This document shows positions 28,059-37,083 of a stretch of 61,110 bases of DNA, piece by piece. Made by a program: the position numbers and the translations under genes. Every line of letters starts with the position of its first letter. The stretch's first letter is position 1. The DNA is from Elusimicrobiota bacterium (GTDB lineage: Bacteria > Elusimicrobiota > Elusimicrobia > Elusimicrobiales > UBA9959). The stretch spans positions 1 to 61,110 of the forward strand of contig WOVA01000012.1 of the NCBI GenBank assembly GCA_009773155.1. The letters are read 5' to 3'. The notes under the pieces are model-generated. The model ran no database searches and was not told where the DNA came from. It saw only the letters and a program-made list of their open reading frames with translations.

Positions 28059-28064
28059 TATAAT
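28059..28064 (+). promoter_or_regulatory. -10 box 8 nt before the start codon (leaderless candidate)
   Basis: TATAAT ends 8 nt before ATG 28073, so transcription should start at or within 2-3 nt of the ATG. No Shine-Dalgarno can fit. Confidence 0.55.
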
Positions 28065-28072
28065 ATCCTCTC

Positions 28073-28897
28073 ATGAAAGCCACTTTTTCGTTCGGCCGCA
28101 ACTGGCGCGACTACGTTGAGAAAGCGGCGGACCCGGCCGCCCTGGCCGAGGCCGAAGCCTCGCTGCGCTCTTTCGGCGTGGACCTGGCCGGCAAAAAATT
28201 GCTGGACATCGGCTGCGGCAGCGGCCTGTTCTCGCTGGCGGCGCTGAGACTGCGAGCGGCCGAAGTCAGAAGCTTCGACGCCGACCCGTACAGCGTGGAA
28301 GCCGCCAGGGCCCTGCGCGCAAAACTGGGCGTGGGCGAGAAGAACTGGGAGATAGGCCCCGGCAGCGTACTCGACCCCGCGTTCATGGCCCCGCTGAAAG
28401 GCAGGTACGACGTCGTCTACAGTTGGGGCGTCCTGCATCACACAGGCGACATGCGCTCGGCCATAATTAACGCCGCCGGGACCGTGACTCCCGGCGGAAC
28501 GCTGATCATCGCCATCTACAACCGCGCCCCGGGCTCGCCTTTCTGGAAGCGGGTAAAGGAACTCTATAACCGCCGCCCGGGCCTGCAGCCTTTCATCACC
28601 GCGGCGCACCTGGCCTCCTTCGGCCTCTACAGCCTCCTGCTGGGCATGGCCGGACGAAAGAAAAATTCGTCAGACCGCGGAATGAACATCTACCACGACG
28701 CCGTCGACTGGCTCGGCGGCTGGCCGTACGAATACGCCTCCCATGAGGAGATAGTGGCGATGGTGGAGCCGCTGGGCTTCCGGCTGGAGCGCGCCCCGGT
28801 CAAGCTGCCCTCCGCTGACGCCGGCGGCTTTCTCTCCTCCCTACGCCTCTCCAACACCGGCTGCAATGAGTTCGTTTTCAGGAAGACGCCCGCATAA
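28073..28897 (+). CDS. Class I SAM-dependent methyltransferase
   Basis: 274 residues. After a short N-terminal region (FGRNWRDYV) comes a methyltransferase fold with motif I LLDIGCGSGLFSLAA, an acidic residue in SFDADPYSV, VVYSWGVLHHTGD as motif II-like, and TPGGTLIIAIYN. The C-terminal part (GRKKNSSDRGMNIYHDAVDWLGG) resembles methyltransferases of the UbiE/small-molecule type acting on lipids or sugars; the substrate is unknown. It lies 27 nt before the thiolase gene but that gene has its own Shine-Dalgarno. Confidence 0.87.
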   Translation: MKATFSFGRNWRDYVEKAADPAALAEAEASLRSFGVDLAGKKLLDIGCGSGLFSLAALRLRAAEVRSFDADPYSVEAARALRAKLGVGEKNWEIGPGSVLDPAFMAPLKGRYDVVYSWGVLHHTGDMRSAIINAAGTVTPGGTLIIAIYNRAPGSPFWKRVKELYNRRPGLQPFITAAHLASFGLYSLLLGMAGRKKNSSDRGMNIYHDAVDWLGGWPYEYASHEEIVAMVEPLGFRLERAPVKLPSADAGGFLSSLRLSNTGCNEFVFRKTPA

Positions 28898-28923
28898 TTT
28901 ACAATCCCATCCCGGAGGAAAAA

Positions 28924-30099
28924 ATGAAAGAAGTCTTTATAGTTGACGGTGTCCGGACGGCGATAGGTAGTTTCGGGGGTTCGCTGGCCGATTTCAGTTC
29001 TGTGGAACTGGGCAAGGTGGCCGCTAAGGCGGTCATGGAGCGGGCCAAGGTCAATCCCGCCGACATAGACGAAGTACTGATGGGCACCATCTACCAGGCC
29101 GGCCTGGGCCAGGGCGTGGCCCGCCAGATAGCCATGGGCTCCGGCATACCGGCGGAGAAGACCGCCGTGACGCTCAACATGCTCTGCGGCTCGGGGATGC
29201 GCACCGTGGCGATGGCGGCCCAGCAGATCCTCTGCGGCGACGCCGAAATGATAATAGCCGGCGGCACCGAGAGCATGACCAACGCTCCGTACCTCCTTAA
29301 GAAAGCCCGCTACGGCTACAAGATGGGCCACGGCGAACTGACCGACAGCCTTATCGGAGACGGCCTCTGGGACGTCTTCAATAATTACCACATGGGCATG
29401 ACCGCCGAGAACCTGGCGGCGAAATTCGGCCTGACCCGCGAAGAGCAGGACAAGTTCGCCGCCGAGTCGCAGAACAAGGCCGAGGCGGCGCTCAAGGAAA
29501 ACCGCTTCGCCGACGAGATAGCGCCGGTCATGATACCGCAGCGCGGCGACCCGGTAGCCTTCGCTAAGGATGAATATCCCAAAGCCGGCGTGACCGCCGG
29601 GGGCCTGGCCAAACTCCGCCCGGCGTTCAAGAAGGACGGCTCGGTGACCGCGGGCAACGCCTCGGGCATCAACGACGGCGCAGCCGCGCTGCTGATAGCC
29701 TCCGGCGAGGCCGTAAAAAAACACGGCCTCAAGCCGATGGCGAAGCTGGTCTCCTACGGCTGGGCCGGCGTCGACCCGGCCATCATGGGCATCGGCCCCG
29801 TCGAGGCGGTACGCAAGGCGCTCAAGAAAGCCGGCTGGAAGATGGAGGACGTCGAGCTTATCGAGGCCAACGAGGCCTTCGCCGCCCAGGCCCTCTCCGT
29901 GGCCAAAGAGCTCGGCTTCAATAAGGATATAGTCAACGTCAACGGCGGCGCCATAGCGCTGGGCCACCCGGTCGGCGCCTCAGGCGCGCGCATCATCGTC
30001 ACGCTGCTGCACGAGATGAAAAAGCGCGGTGTAAAGAAGGGCCTGGCGACCCTCTGTATAGGCGGCGGCATGGGCATCGCCGTCTGCGTCGAGCGCTGA
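28924..30099 (+). CDS. Acetyl-CoA C-acetyltransferase (thiolase)
   Basis: 391 residues, typical for biosynthetic/degradative thiolases. The acyl-accepting Cys is in MLCGSGMRTVAMAAQ (about residue 88). The C-terminal active-site motifs are NVNGGAIALGHPVGASGARI (His) and TLCIGGGMGIAVCVER (Cys). It condenses two acetyl-CoA or cleaves acetoacetyl-CoA. No other fatty-acid or ketone-body gene is adjacent except a possible thioesterase 10 kb away, so direction cannot be inferred. GGAGG precedes the ATG. Confidence 0.95.
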   Translation: MKEVFIVDGVRTAIGSFGGSLADFSSVELGKVAAKAVMERAKVNPADIDEVLMGTIYQAGLGQGVARQIAMGSGIPAEKTAVTLNMLCGSGMRTVAMAAQQILCGDAEMIIAGGTESMTNAPYLLKKARYGYKMGHGELTDSLIGDGLWDVFNNYHMGMTAENLAAKFGLTREEQDKFAAESQNKAEAALKENRFADEIAPVMIPQRGDPVAFAKDEYPKAGVTAGGLAKLRPAFKKDGSVTAGNASGINDGAAALLIASGEAVKKHGLKPMAKLVSYGWAGVDPAIMGIGPVEAVRKALKKAGWKMEDVELIEANEAFAAQALSVAKELGFNKDIVNVNGGAIALGHPVGASGARIIVTLLHEMKKRGVKKGLATLCIGGGMGIAVCVER

Positions 30100-30126
30100 A
30101 CGGCGCGCCCGCGCCGGGGACAGGAA

Positions 30127-30157
30127 AGCCCCGGGATAAAACCCGGGGCTTTTTTTG
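30127..30157 (+). terminator. Intrinsic terminator after thiolase
   Basis: AGCCCCGGG and CCCGGGGCT around a 6-nt loop, followed by seven T residues. Confidence 0.8.
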
Positions 30158-30174
30158 TTATTATTACCTTTAAT

Positions 30175-32406
30175 ATGGGAGAAACGGCGGGGCTGGTACT
30201 GGTAGTGACCATGGGGAAGGAGCTTCCTGAGGAGCTCAGGCCCTCCATGTCCGGCAGAGGCCTGGAGCTCGCCATCGTCCCCACCCTTAATTACGCCGCC
30301 GATCGCCTGGCCAAGGGCGACTGCCTGGCCATAGTGGTGGATTACGCCAAAGTATCCCTTGTCGAGCGCGAGGCCTTCCTGGCCCTTCACAAGCAGTACC
30401 CAACCGTCCATTTCTTCTCGCTGGAGACGATGGCCAGCAATTCCCCGGAACACCCGGCCCCCCTGCGCAGGCTGGGTTGGCCCATACCCAACGGCTTCGC
30501 CGACCAGATGCGCGCCATAGACCGTCAAATAGTGCTTCTGGCCGAGCAGGTGCTGTTCGTGACGGGTGCGGTGCAGACCGCGCTCCAGAGCGCGGGCGTC
30601 AAGCCGGTCTCGCTGGAATCCACCAACGACCTGGCCTCTTTCATCGCCGAGCAGAACGAGGCGCGCATCGCCTCCTCGCAGCGCAAGAAACCCAAGAGCC
30701 TCTGGTCCAAGCTCAGCGGCGGCGCGGAAGAGACTCCCGCCGCCTCCCAGTTCCTGGGCAACGTGGTGGTGGCGCAGTTCAACGGCACGCAGGAAGACGC
30801 CGAAGCGCTGGACGCGGAGATACGCGGGGCCGCGCCCGAGGCGGTCTGCTACCTGGTCTCCGGCACCGACACCGCGCGCTACGCCCTGCAGTTCCTCCGC
30901 GAGGGCAGGCCAGTCTCGCTGATGCGCGAGCACGCCGGGCGCATCGCCGGCGTCCTGGCCGAGCTCACCGGCGGCGGGGCCGATACGCGCCTGAAAGAGC
31001 GCGAGAAAGAGCGCATACTCCTCCTGGACAATTTCAAGCCGGCGCTGACCATGCTGGGCCAGGCCCTGCTGGGAGCCGGCTACGAGGTGACGGCCTCCAT
31101 GGACGGCGGCGAGGCGCTCAACCTCTGCAAGAAAGGGAGCTTCCACCTCGCCGTGATCGGGACCGCGATAAGTTTCGCCGAGCACTCGGGCGCCGAGCTG
31201 GCGCAGAAGCTGCGCGAGCGCGACCCAGACCTGCGCATCATCTTCATGGTGGACCAGTACCCGCTCAAGGCCGCCCTGCAGGGCGTCAGCCAGGTCGTAG
31301 AACTGGGCCTCGACGACGCGCTGCTGAAACCCGTGGAGCCCTCGCGCCTCATCTTCTCCGTTCAGAAAGCGCTCGAAGCGCGCTTCCTGAAACTCGAGAA
31401 CGCGCGGCTGCTCAAGGAGACCCAGGCGCAGAAGGAACAGCTCGAACTGGTCAACGGCTTCCAGAAGAAATTCTTCGCCACGGTGGCGCACGACGTGAAG
31501 AGCCCGCTGACCGCGATACTCGGCTACTCCGAGGTGCTGACCGGCAAGCTCAAGGCCCTGCCCGGCGAGCAGCGCTACGCCGCCAATATCCAGACCTCCG
31601 CCAGGACGCTCAATGTCCTTATTTCCGACCTGGTGGACCTGGCCGCGATGGAATCCGGAAAACTGCGCGTGGAGATAGGCACCCTGAACCTCCTTAACGT
31701 CATTAACGACGTGTACGCGCGCGTCGAGATAGCCGCCCAGAAGCGCCAGCTGAAAATGATCAAGGAAGTGCCGGCCTCGCTGCCGCCGCTGGCCGGCGAC
31801 GACGCGCGCGTAGGTCAGGTGGTGCAGAACCTCTGCACCAACGCCATACAGTACACCAAGGAAGGCGGCCAGATAACCATAAGGGCGGAACTTAAATCCG
31901 ACCGCGTCGAAGTCAGCGTCATAGACACCGGCATCGGCATCTCGAAAGAGGACCTGCCTCGCGTCTGGGAGCGGTTCTTCCAGACCAAGGAAGCGCAGGG
32001 CATGCGCAAGGCCGGCTTCGGTCTCGGCCTCAAGATCGCGCGCGAGATAGTCCAGCGTCACGGCGGCGAGATGGGCATAGAGTCGGAGTTGGGCGTAGGC
32101 TCGCGCTTCTTCTTCCACATCCCGGTCAAGGAAGGCGGCGCGCCTCCGCCGGCGCCCGCGGCCGCGCAGAAAACCCCGGAGCCCGCGCTCAGGCCGGAGC
32201 AGGCTCCAGCTCCAGTTCCAGCGGCCCCCGTTCCGCCGCCGACCATACTGCCTACGCACATAGCGCCGGCGCCGCTGCCGCCGGAAATCCCGTCCTCGGC
32301 GCCGCTGAGCCCGGTGCCGCCTCCGGCCCCCGCGCCTGAACCCGCGCCGGCGCCTCCGCCCGGCGGCATGCCTCTGCCTCCCGTGCCGCGCAAGAGAAAG
32401 CCCTGA
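30175..32406 (+). CDS. Histidine kinase with two receiver-like domains and Pro-rich tail
   Basis: 743 residues, no membrane helix, so cytoplasmic. Residues about 5-115 and 280-400 look like receiver folds. The second (RILLLDNFKPALTMLG ... LLKPVEPSRL) lacks the phosphoacceptor Asp, having VIGT at that place, so it is likely a pseudo-receiver. The kinase core has the H-box FFATVAHDVKSPLTAILGYS (His about 439), N-box QNLCTNAIQYT and G boxes VIDTGIGI and GFGLGLKIAREIVQRHGG. Residues about 650-743 are an Ala/Pro-rich low-complexity tail. TATTAT ends only 10 nt before the ATG. The orphan receiver at 4968 could be a partner; this is not shown. Confidence 0.9.
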   Translation: MGETAGLVLVVTMGKELPEELRPSMSGRGLELAIVPTLNYAADRLAKGDCLAIVVDYAKVSLVEREAFLALHKQYPTVHFFSLETMASNSPEHPAPLRRLGWPIPNGFADQMRAIDRQIVLLAEQVLFVTGAVQTALQSAGVKPVSLESTNDLASFIAEQNEARIASSQRKKPKSLWSKLSGGAEETPAASQFLGNVVVAQFNGTQEDAEALDAEIRGAAPEAVCYLVSGTDTARYALQFLREGRPVSLMREHAGRIAGVLAELTGGGADTRLKEREKERILLLDNFKPALTMLGQALLGAGYEVTASMDGGEALNLCKKGSFHLAVIGTAISFAEHSGAELAQKLRERDPDLRIIFMVDQYPLKAALQGVSQVVELGLDDALLKPVEPSRLIFSVQKALEARFLKLENARLLKETQAQKEQLELVNGFQKKFFATVAHDVKSPLTAILGYSEVLTGKLKALPGEQRYAANIQTSARTLNVLISDLVDLAAMESGKLRVEIGTLNLLNVINDVYARVEIAAQKRQLKMIKEVPASLPPLAGDDARVGQVVQNLCTNAIQYTKEGGQITIRAELKSDRVEVSVIDTGIGISKEDLPRVWERFFQTKEAQGMRKAGFGLGLKIAREIVQRHGGEMGIESELGVGSRFFFHIPVKEGGAPPPAPAAAQKTPEPALRPEQAPAPVPAAPVPPPTILPTHIAPAPLPPEIPSSAPLSPVPPPAPAPEPAPAPPPGGMPLPPVPRKRKP

Positions 32407-32425
32407 TCCTCCGCTGCGGTAAAAG

Positions 32426-32460
32426 AAAGACCCCGGCCTGCGCCGGGGTCTTTCTTTTTG
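32426..32460 (+). terminator. Intrinsic terminator
   Basis: AAAGACCCCGGC (32426-32437) and GCCGGGGTCTTT (32442-32453) with loop CTGC, followed by CTTTTTG. Confidence 0.8.
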
Positions 32461-32478
32461 TCGGCTGAACAGCGGACT

Positions 32479-34539
32479 TCAGACCGTCAGCAGGCCGTTA
32501 TGGCGCAGCAGCGCCTTGGGGCTGGGCTCGCGGCCGCGGAAGGCCTTGAACACTTCGGACGGGTGGCGGCTGCCGCCCAGCGCCAGCACGGTGTCGCGGA
32601 ACCTGGCGCCGGTCTGCGAGAGCGCTTCCGCGTCCTCCAGCCCGGCCTCCTCGAAGGCGGAGAAAGCGTCGGCGCTGAGCACCTCGGCCCACTTGTAGCT
32701 GTAATAGCCCGCCGCGTAGCCGCCGGCGAAGATATGCGAGAACGAGCAGAGGAACCTGTTCTCCGGCAGCGGCGGGATCAGCGCGGTGCGCTCCGCCACG
32801 GCTTTCTCTATCGCTTTAATGTCGGGCTTGTCTGACGTGTGCAGCGACATGTCGGTCATGGCGAAGCTGATCTGGCGCAGCATCATCATGCCGGCGTGAT
32901 AGGAGCGGGCCGCGTACATCTTTTCGTAGGTCTCGACCGGCAGCGTCTCGCCGGTCTTATAATGCTTCGCCATGCCGAGCAGCGTAGCCTTGTGATAGCA
33001 CCAGTTCTCCATGAACTGGCTGGCCAGCTCGACCGCGTCCCATTCTACGCCGCCTATACCGGCGACGTCGGAATAACCGATCTTCGTCAGCATATGCTGG
33101 AGTCCGTGGCCGAACTCATGGAACATGGTGGTGACCTCGCCGAAGGTCAGCAGCGACGGCTTCTCCCCCACCGGCGGGGTAAAATTGCAGACCAGCGTGG
33201 CCACGGGCAGGCGCTCGCCGCCCTTCCAGACCCGGCGGCCGCGTATGCCGTTCATCCAGGCGCCGCCGCGCTTGTTCTCGGGGCGCGAGTAGGCGTCGAG
33301 GAAGAACGAGGCTATGTGTTTACCCGACCCGTCGGATATTTTAAAGAAGCGCACATCCTTGTTCCAGGTCCTGGCCTCGCCGTCGGCCGCCCTGACCGTC
33401 ACGCCGAACAGGCGCTCCGTCACCGAGAACAGCCCGTCCAGAACCTTCTCCAGCGAGAAATAGGGACGCAGCTCGTCGTCGGTATAGCCGAACTTTTTCT
33501 CCTCCAGCCGCTTGGACCAGTAGGAGACGTCCCAGTGCGCCAGCGGGCCGGCGTGGCCGCCGGCATTGGCGAAGGCGGCCACCTCGGCCAGTTCTTTTTT
33601 GGCCGGCTCATAGGAGGCCGTGAGCAGCTCCTCCAGCAGCGCGTTGACCTCGCCCGGGTCGCGGGCCATCTTTGTGGCCAGCGAGACCTCGGCGTAGCTG
33701 TTATAGCCCAGCAACCCCGCTTTTTCCTTGCGCAGGTTCAGTATGGACTCCATCAGCGGCGTATTATCCTTGTCGCCGGAGGAAGCGCGCGAGACGAAGG
33801 CGCGGTAAAGCTTTTCCCGCAGGCCGCGGTGCGCGCCGAACTGCATGAACGCGAGGTATACCGGCGCGTCGAGCGTCAGCAGCCAGGGGCCGTTGGCCGG
33901 GTCGGGTTTGGCCGGCGCGTTCTCGCGGGCGTAGGAATGGGCCAGCATTTCCTTTATCGAATCGGTCAGTCCCTCGACTTCCGCCTTGTCCTTGAGCACC
34001 AGTTTGAACTCCTTGGTCGCGTCGAGGACATTATTGTTGAACTTAGTAGCGAGCTGCGAGAGGTCCTCGGAAAGTTTATTGAACCGCTCGCGCTTCTCCC
34101 CCTCCAGCGCTATGCCGGAGAGCTCGGCGCCGAGCTTGCGCTGCTCCAGCGCGCGTTTCTGTCCTTCATCTAGGACGGTCCATTCCGGTCCCCGCATGAT
34201 CGCCATACCCTTCTCATAGATCTTTTTTGATTGCCCCATTTTTAGCGATAGCGCCACTATCTTTGGCTGCGCGGCCAGGTAGGCCTCGCGCAGGGCCGGC
34301 TCATTGCGCACGGCGTTGAGGTGGCCGACGGGCGACCAGACCTGGTCGAAGCGGTCCTCCATCGTATTAAGCTCTTCGATGACGGCGTCCCAGGAGGGGG
34401 CGCGCAGGTCCTTCTCTATGCGGGAGAGGTCCGACTCCACTTCGGCGACCATCGTATCGACCGCGGGAATAACGTGTTCGGGGAGTATCTCGTCGTATTT
34501 CGGAAGGCCTCCGGCTGAGAGCAGCGGGTTGTCGTTCAT
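32479..34539 (-). CDS. prlC: M3-family oligopeptidase (oligopeptidase A-like)
   Basis: 686 residues, the usual size of oligopeptidase A/PrlC. The zinc motif HEFGH (about residue 472, in TTMFHEFGHGLQHML) is followed by the third ligand region EWDAVELASQFMENW. Lack of a signal peptide places it in the cytoplasm, where it would trim short peptides such as degraded signal peptides. ATG 34539 overlaps the coaD stop (ATGA), so it is co-translated downstream of coaD. Confidence 0.95.
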   Translation of the reverse strand: MNDNPLLSAGGLPKYDEILPEHVIPAVDTMVAEVESDLSRIEKDLRAPSWDAVIEELNTMEDRFDQVWSPVGHLNAVRNEPALREAYLAAQPKIVALSLKMGQSKKIYEKGMAIMRGPEWTVLDEGQKRALEQRKLGAELSGIALEGEKRERFNKLSEDLSQLATKFNNNVLDATKEFKLVLKDKAEVEGLTDSIKEMLAHSYARENAPAKPDPANGPWLLTLDAPVYLAFMQFGAHRGLREKLYRAFVSRASSGDKDNTPLMESILNLRKEKAGLLGYNSYAEVSLATKMARDPGEVNALLEELLTASYEPAKKELAEVAAFANAGGHAGPLAHWDVSYWSKRLEEKKFGYTDDELRPYFSLEKVLDGLFSVTERLFGVTVRAADGEARTWNKDVRFFKISDGSGKHIASFFLDAYSRPENKRGGAWMNGIRGRRVWKGGERLPVATLVCNFTPPVGEKPSLLTFGEVTTMFHEFGHGLQHMLTKIGYSDVAGIGGVEWDAVELASQFMENWCYHKATLLGMAKHYKTGETLPVETYEKMYAARSYHAGMMMLRQISFAMTDMSLHTSDKPDIKAIEKAVAERTALIPPLPENRFLCSFSHIFAGGYAAGYYSYKWAEVLSADAFSAFEEAGLEDAEALSQTGARFRDTVLALGGSRHPSEVFKAFRGREPSPKALLRHNGLLTV

Positions 34540-35021
34540 TTCTTCCTCCTGTTCTTTATGAGCCGGGCGACATGCGGCGGCACCAGCTTCTTCACGTCCC
34601 CGCCGAAATGCGCGATGTCGCGCACTACGCTGGACGAAAGATAGGTGTAGCGCTGGCGCGGCATGAAGAAAACGGTCTCTATGTCGCGGTAGAGCGTGCG
34701 GTTGATGGCCGCTATCTGGAACTCGTACTCCAGGTCCGAGATGGCGCGCAGGCCGCGGATGACCACGTCGGTCTTCTTGCGGCGCACATAGTCCACCAGC
34801 AGGCCCTCGAAGCAGTCCACCTCGATGTTCCTGCGGCCCTTAAGCACGGTCTTGAGCATCTCCACTCGCTCGGCCACGCTGAACATGTTCTTCTTGGCGC
34901 TGTGGACGAAGACGCTCACTATTATCTTGTCGAAGATCTTGCCCGCCCGGTCGATGATGTCCAGGTGGCCGAAGGTCACCGGGTCGAAACTGCCGGGATA
35001 AACAGCTATTTTCTTTGGCAT
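34536..35021 (-). CDS. coaD: Pantetheine-phosphate adenylyltransferase
   Basis: 161 residues. PGSFDPVTFGHLDIIDRA holds the (T/H)xGH nucleotidyltransferase motif, with IRGLRAISDLEYEFQ and YTYLSSSVVRDIAHFGG as the other conserved blocks. It makes dephospho-CoA from 4'-phosphopantetheine and ATP, the penultimate step of CoA synthesis. TATAAT (35051-35046 on the minus strand) and GGGAGG give a short conventional leader. Confidence 0.97.
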   Translation of the reverse strand: MPKKIAVYPGSFDPVTFGHLDIIDRAGKIFDKIIVSVFVHSAKKNMFSVAERVEMLKTVLKGRRNIEVDCFEGLLVDYVRRKKTDVVIRGLRAISDLEYEFQIAAINRTLYRDIETVFFMPRQRYTYLSSSVVRDIAHFGGDVKKLVPPHVARLIKNRRKK

Positions 35022-35062
35022 ACGCCTCCCGCTGGTCTTTCCTTAATTATAGCAAGGGTGAC

Positions 35063-35086
35063 GGGGGACGTTGTTTAGTTCTTTAG
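35063..35086. repeat. REP-like element, family B copy 2
   Basis: 24-nt exact repeat of 21058-21081, in the gap between the divergent coaD and 35267 genes. Downstream (35087-35173) an open frame ending REAPVAAVFLSGG...RRR-stop resembles a gene tail. Confidence 0.6.
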
Positions 35087-35204
35087 TTGTTTATCCCGGT
35101 AAGCGCGCGGGAGGCGCCGGTCGCGGCCGTCTTCCTCTCCGGCGGGCTGGCTAAGCTCGCGCGCCGCCGCTGACATAACCCGGGCTGGGAGGGCCGGGAG
35201 GCCC

Positions 35205-35233
35205 TTGACACCCGGGTGTTCTTCTGTTAAATC
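35205..35233 (+). promoter_or_regulatory. Promoter with ACACCCGGGTGT palindrome
   Basis: TTGACA (35205-35210) is spaced 17 nt from TAAATC (35228-35233). A perfect 12-bp palindrome ACACCCGGGTGT (35208-35219) overlaps the -35 edge and may be an operator. Confidence 0.45.
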
Positions 35234-35266
35234 CAATATAGGGGTAAGAGCGCCCCTGGACCGCAT

Positions 35267-36478
35267 ATGGGACATCGATACGCCGTAATATTATTCCTGG
35301 GCCTGTTCACAGCCCTCTCTTCTTTTGCCGGAGGAGAGGAACCGGAGCGGTCTTCCCGGCTTTTCGACGGGGCCGGCACTTACGCCGGCGCGACCGCCTC
35401 CCCCTCCGCCGGGGCGATGGACGCGGAAACCCTGAAAGCGGAACTGAAAAAACGCATCACTTTCGACGATCATGGCAGCGCCAGGGAGCGCGCCGGGTAT
35501 GAGGCTCTTCTCTCCAGGCTGCTGGAAAGCCCCACCGCCCGGGCCGAGGCGGAAAAGTTCATACAGGCCGACCTCCGCATAGCTTTCGCTTTCGAGGAGA
35601 TGGACGGCACAACCATAGCCACGGTCGAAGGGCGCAAGACGGTCTGGGGCCCCCGCGGCGTCACGTATACAAGCAGAGTGCCGCCCGGGGTGGCGTTGAA
35701 TAAAGCCTTCCTGGACCACGAGCAGGACGTGGGCGTGGGGACTTTCGCCCACGAGACCTTCGGCCATGCCGTTTCCGCCAGCTCCCTTTCAGGCGACGAC
35801 GCCGCGGCAAACCGCTATATAGTCACGGAAGAGGAGAACGCCAGGCTTATCGGCTGGCTGGTGCGCACGGAACTCTCCGTGCCGCCGGAGGATGAGACCT
35901 GGAACTACGTGGCAAACCCGGAAGGATCCATGCGCGGTCTCGCCATGGCCCACCCTTATTATTCCCTGCAGCTCACCACCGACGAACTGCGGGACCCCCT
36001 TTCGGTTTACAGGGAGCGGCTGGTCCAGGCGGAGGAGCTGCTGGCCTCTATCCCGGGCAGGGAAAGGAACATCGAGAAATGGGGCCGCATAGTGGACCAT
36101 TTCATAAACGCCCATAAAATGGACCAGTCCTCCTTCCGTAATATCAGGGACAGCCTGGAAAATTCCCGCAAGGCGCTGCCCAATACCAGGAAGACCTACA
36201 CCGACATCAGGGATATCCTCGCGCAGCGCATAGCTTATTTTTCTTCCGAAAAAGGCAGGGCCGCGCTGGAGCTGCTCAGGAAGAGCGCGGACGCTCCTTT
36301 CGTGGCCGAGCGGGACGCCGCCATACTGGCGAACCGGCAGAAACTGAAAGATCTGCTGGCCGGCAAGACCCCCGAGTCCACCAGGCCGCCGCCGATGGCG
36401 GGGCAGGTGACCTGGGACCAGCTGCGGGAGCTGCTGCAGGCGGACCAGAAACACTGCGAGTTCGGGGGCGTGAAATGA
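35267..36478 (+). CDS. Secreted protein with HExxxH putative metal site
   Basis: 403 residues with a signal peptide (MGHRYAVILFLGLFTALSSFAGG). About residue 160 the sequence GTFAHETFGHAVSAS gives His-Glu-x3-His, and about 22 residues later EEENARLIGWLV could offer a third Glu ligand, as in zincin-like putative metallopeptidases. The spacing HExxxH differs from canonical HExxH, so activity is uncertain. The C-terminal half is charged and helical (about 240-380). It overlaps the next gene by ATGA and probably forms a two-gene operon. Confidence 0.75.
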   Translation: MGHRYAVILFLGLFTALSSFAGGEEPERSSRLFDGAGTYAGATASPSAGAMDAETLKAELKKRITFDDHGSARERAGYEALLSRLLESPTARAEAEKFIQADLRIAFAFEEMDGTTIATVEGRKTVWGPRGVTYTSRVPPGVALNKAFLDHEQDVGVGTFAHETFGHAVSASSLSGDDAAANRYIVTEEENARLIGWLVRTELSVPPEDETWNYVANPEGSMRGLAMAHPYYSLQLTTDELRDPLSVYRERLVQAEELLASIPGRERNIEKWGRIVDHFINAHKMDQSSFRNIRDSLENSRKALPNTRKTYTDIRDILAQRIAYFSSEKGRAALELLRKSADAPFVAERDAAILANRQKLKDLLAGKTPESTRPPPMAGQVTWDQLRELLQADQKHCEFGGVK

Positions 36479-37020
36479 AAAAACTCCTGCTCATCCCCGC
36501 TCTCCTGCTGGCGGCGACGGCAGCTCGGACCGCGGAGAAAACGACCATGACGCCCAAAGAAACCGTCGGCGCGGCCGCCGCCTACGCGGTGCCGCAGGAC
36601 TGGAAAGAGACCTTCTCCCTCAACCAGGGGGATCCGCAGGCCGCGCTCACTTACGGCCTTCACAGGATCAAGGTGCGCCTGGCCGGCGGCGAGAAGTCGC
36701 GCTACAAAAAAGCGCCGGACTATCTGGTGGGACTGGAAGCCCGCTCGGCCAAGGGAAAAGCCCCGGAGAAGGTCGGCTCGATCAGAGTGGCCGGGCAGAA
36801 GGTGATGCTCCATAAACGCAAGGTGCCGGTGACCATGCCGCTGCCGGACACGGGCGGCCCTTCCACCTACGCCGACGAAGAGTTCTGCGTTGTGCCCGCC
36901 GGGAAAAGCTTTTTCGTGCTGAGCTATATGTACGAGGACGGCCTGCCGGACTCTTCCTATAACGGCCAGAAGGCCTGGCGCGATTTCCTGAAGTCTTTCC
37001 GTCTCAAAAAAAAGCCCTGA
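36475..37020 (+). CDS. Secreted hypothetical protein
   Basis: 181 residues. The signal peptide is MKKLLLIPALLLAATAARTA. The mature domain (about 35-178: YAVPQDWKETFSLNQGD ... FFVLSYMYEDG ... WRDFLKSFRL) is beta-rich and looks like a small periplasmic lipid- or protein-binding fold. No family recognised. The ATG overlaps the stop of the HExxxH gene, so the two may act together. Confidence 0.7.
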   Translation: MKKLLLIPALLLAATAARTAEKTTMTPKETVGAAAAYAVPQDWKETFSLNQGDPQAALTYGLHRIKVRLAGGEKSRYKKAPDYLVGLEARSAKGKAPEKVGSIRVAGQKVMLHKRKVPVTMPLPDTGGPSTYADEEFCVVPAGKSFFVLSYMYEDGLPDSSYNGQKAWRDFLKSFRLKKKP

Positions 37021-37083
37021 CTTCCCGCCCGGGACCCCCGGGGGCGCGATCCTCCGCCGCCGCGGAGCGCGACGGGGCCATGA

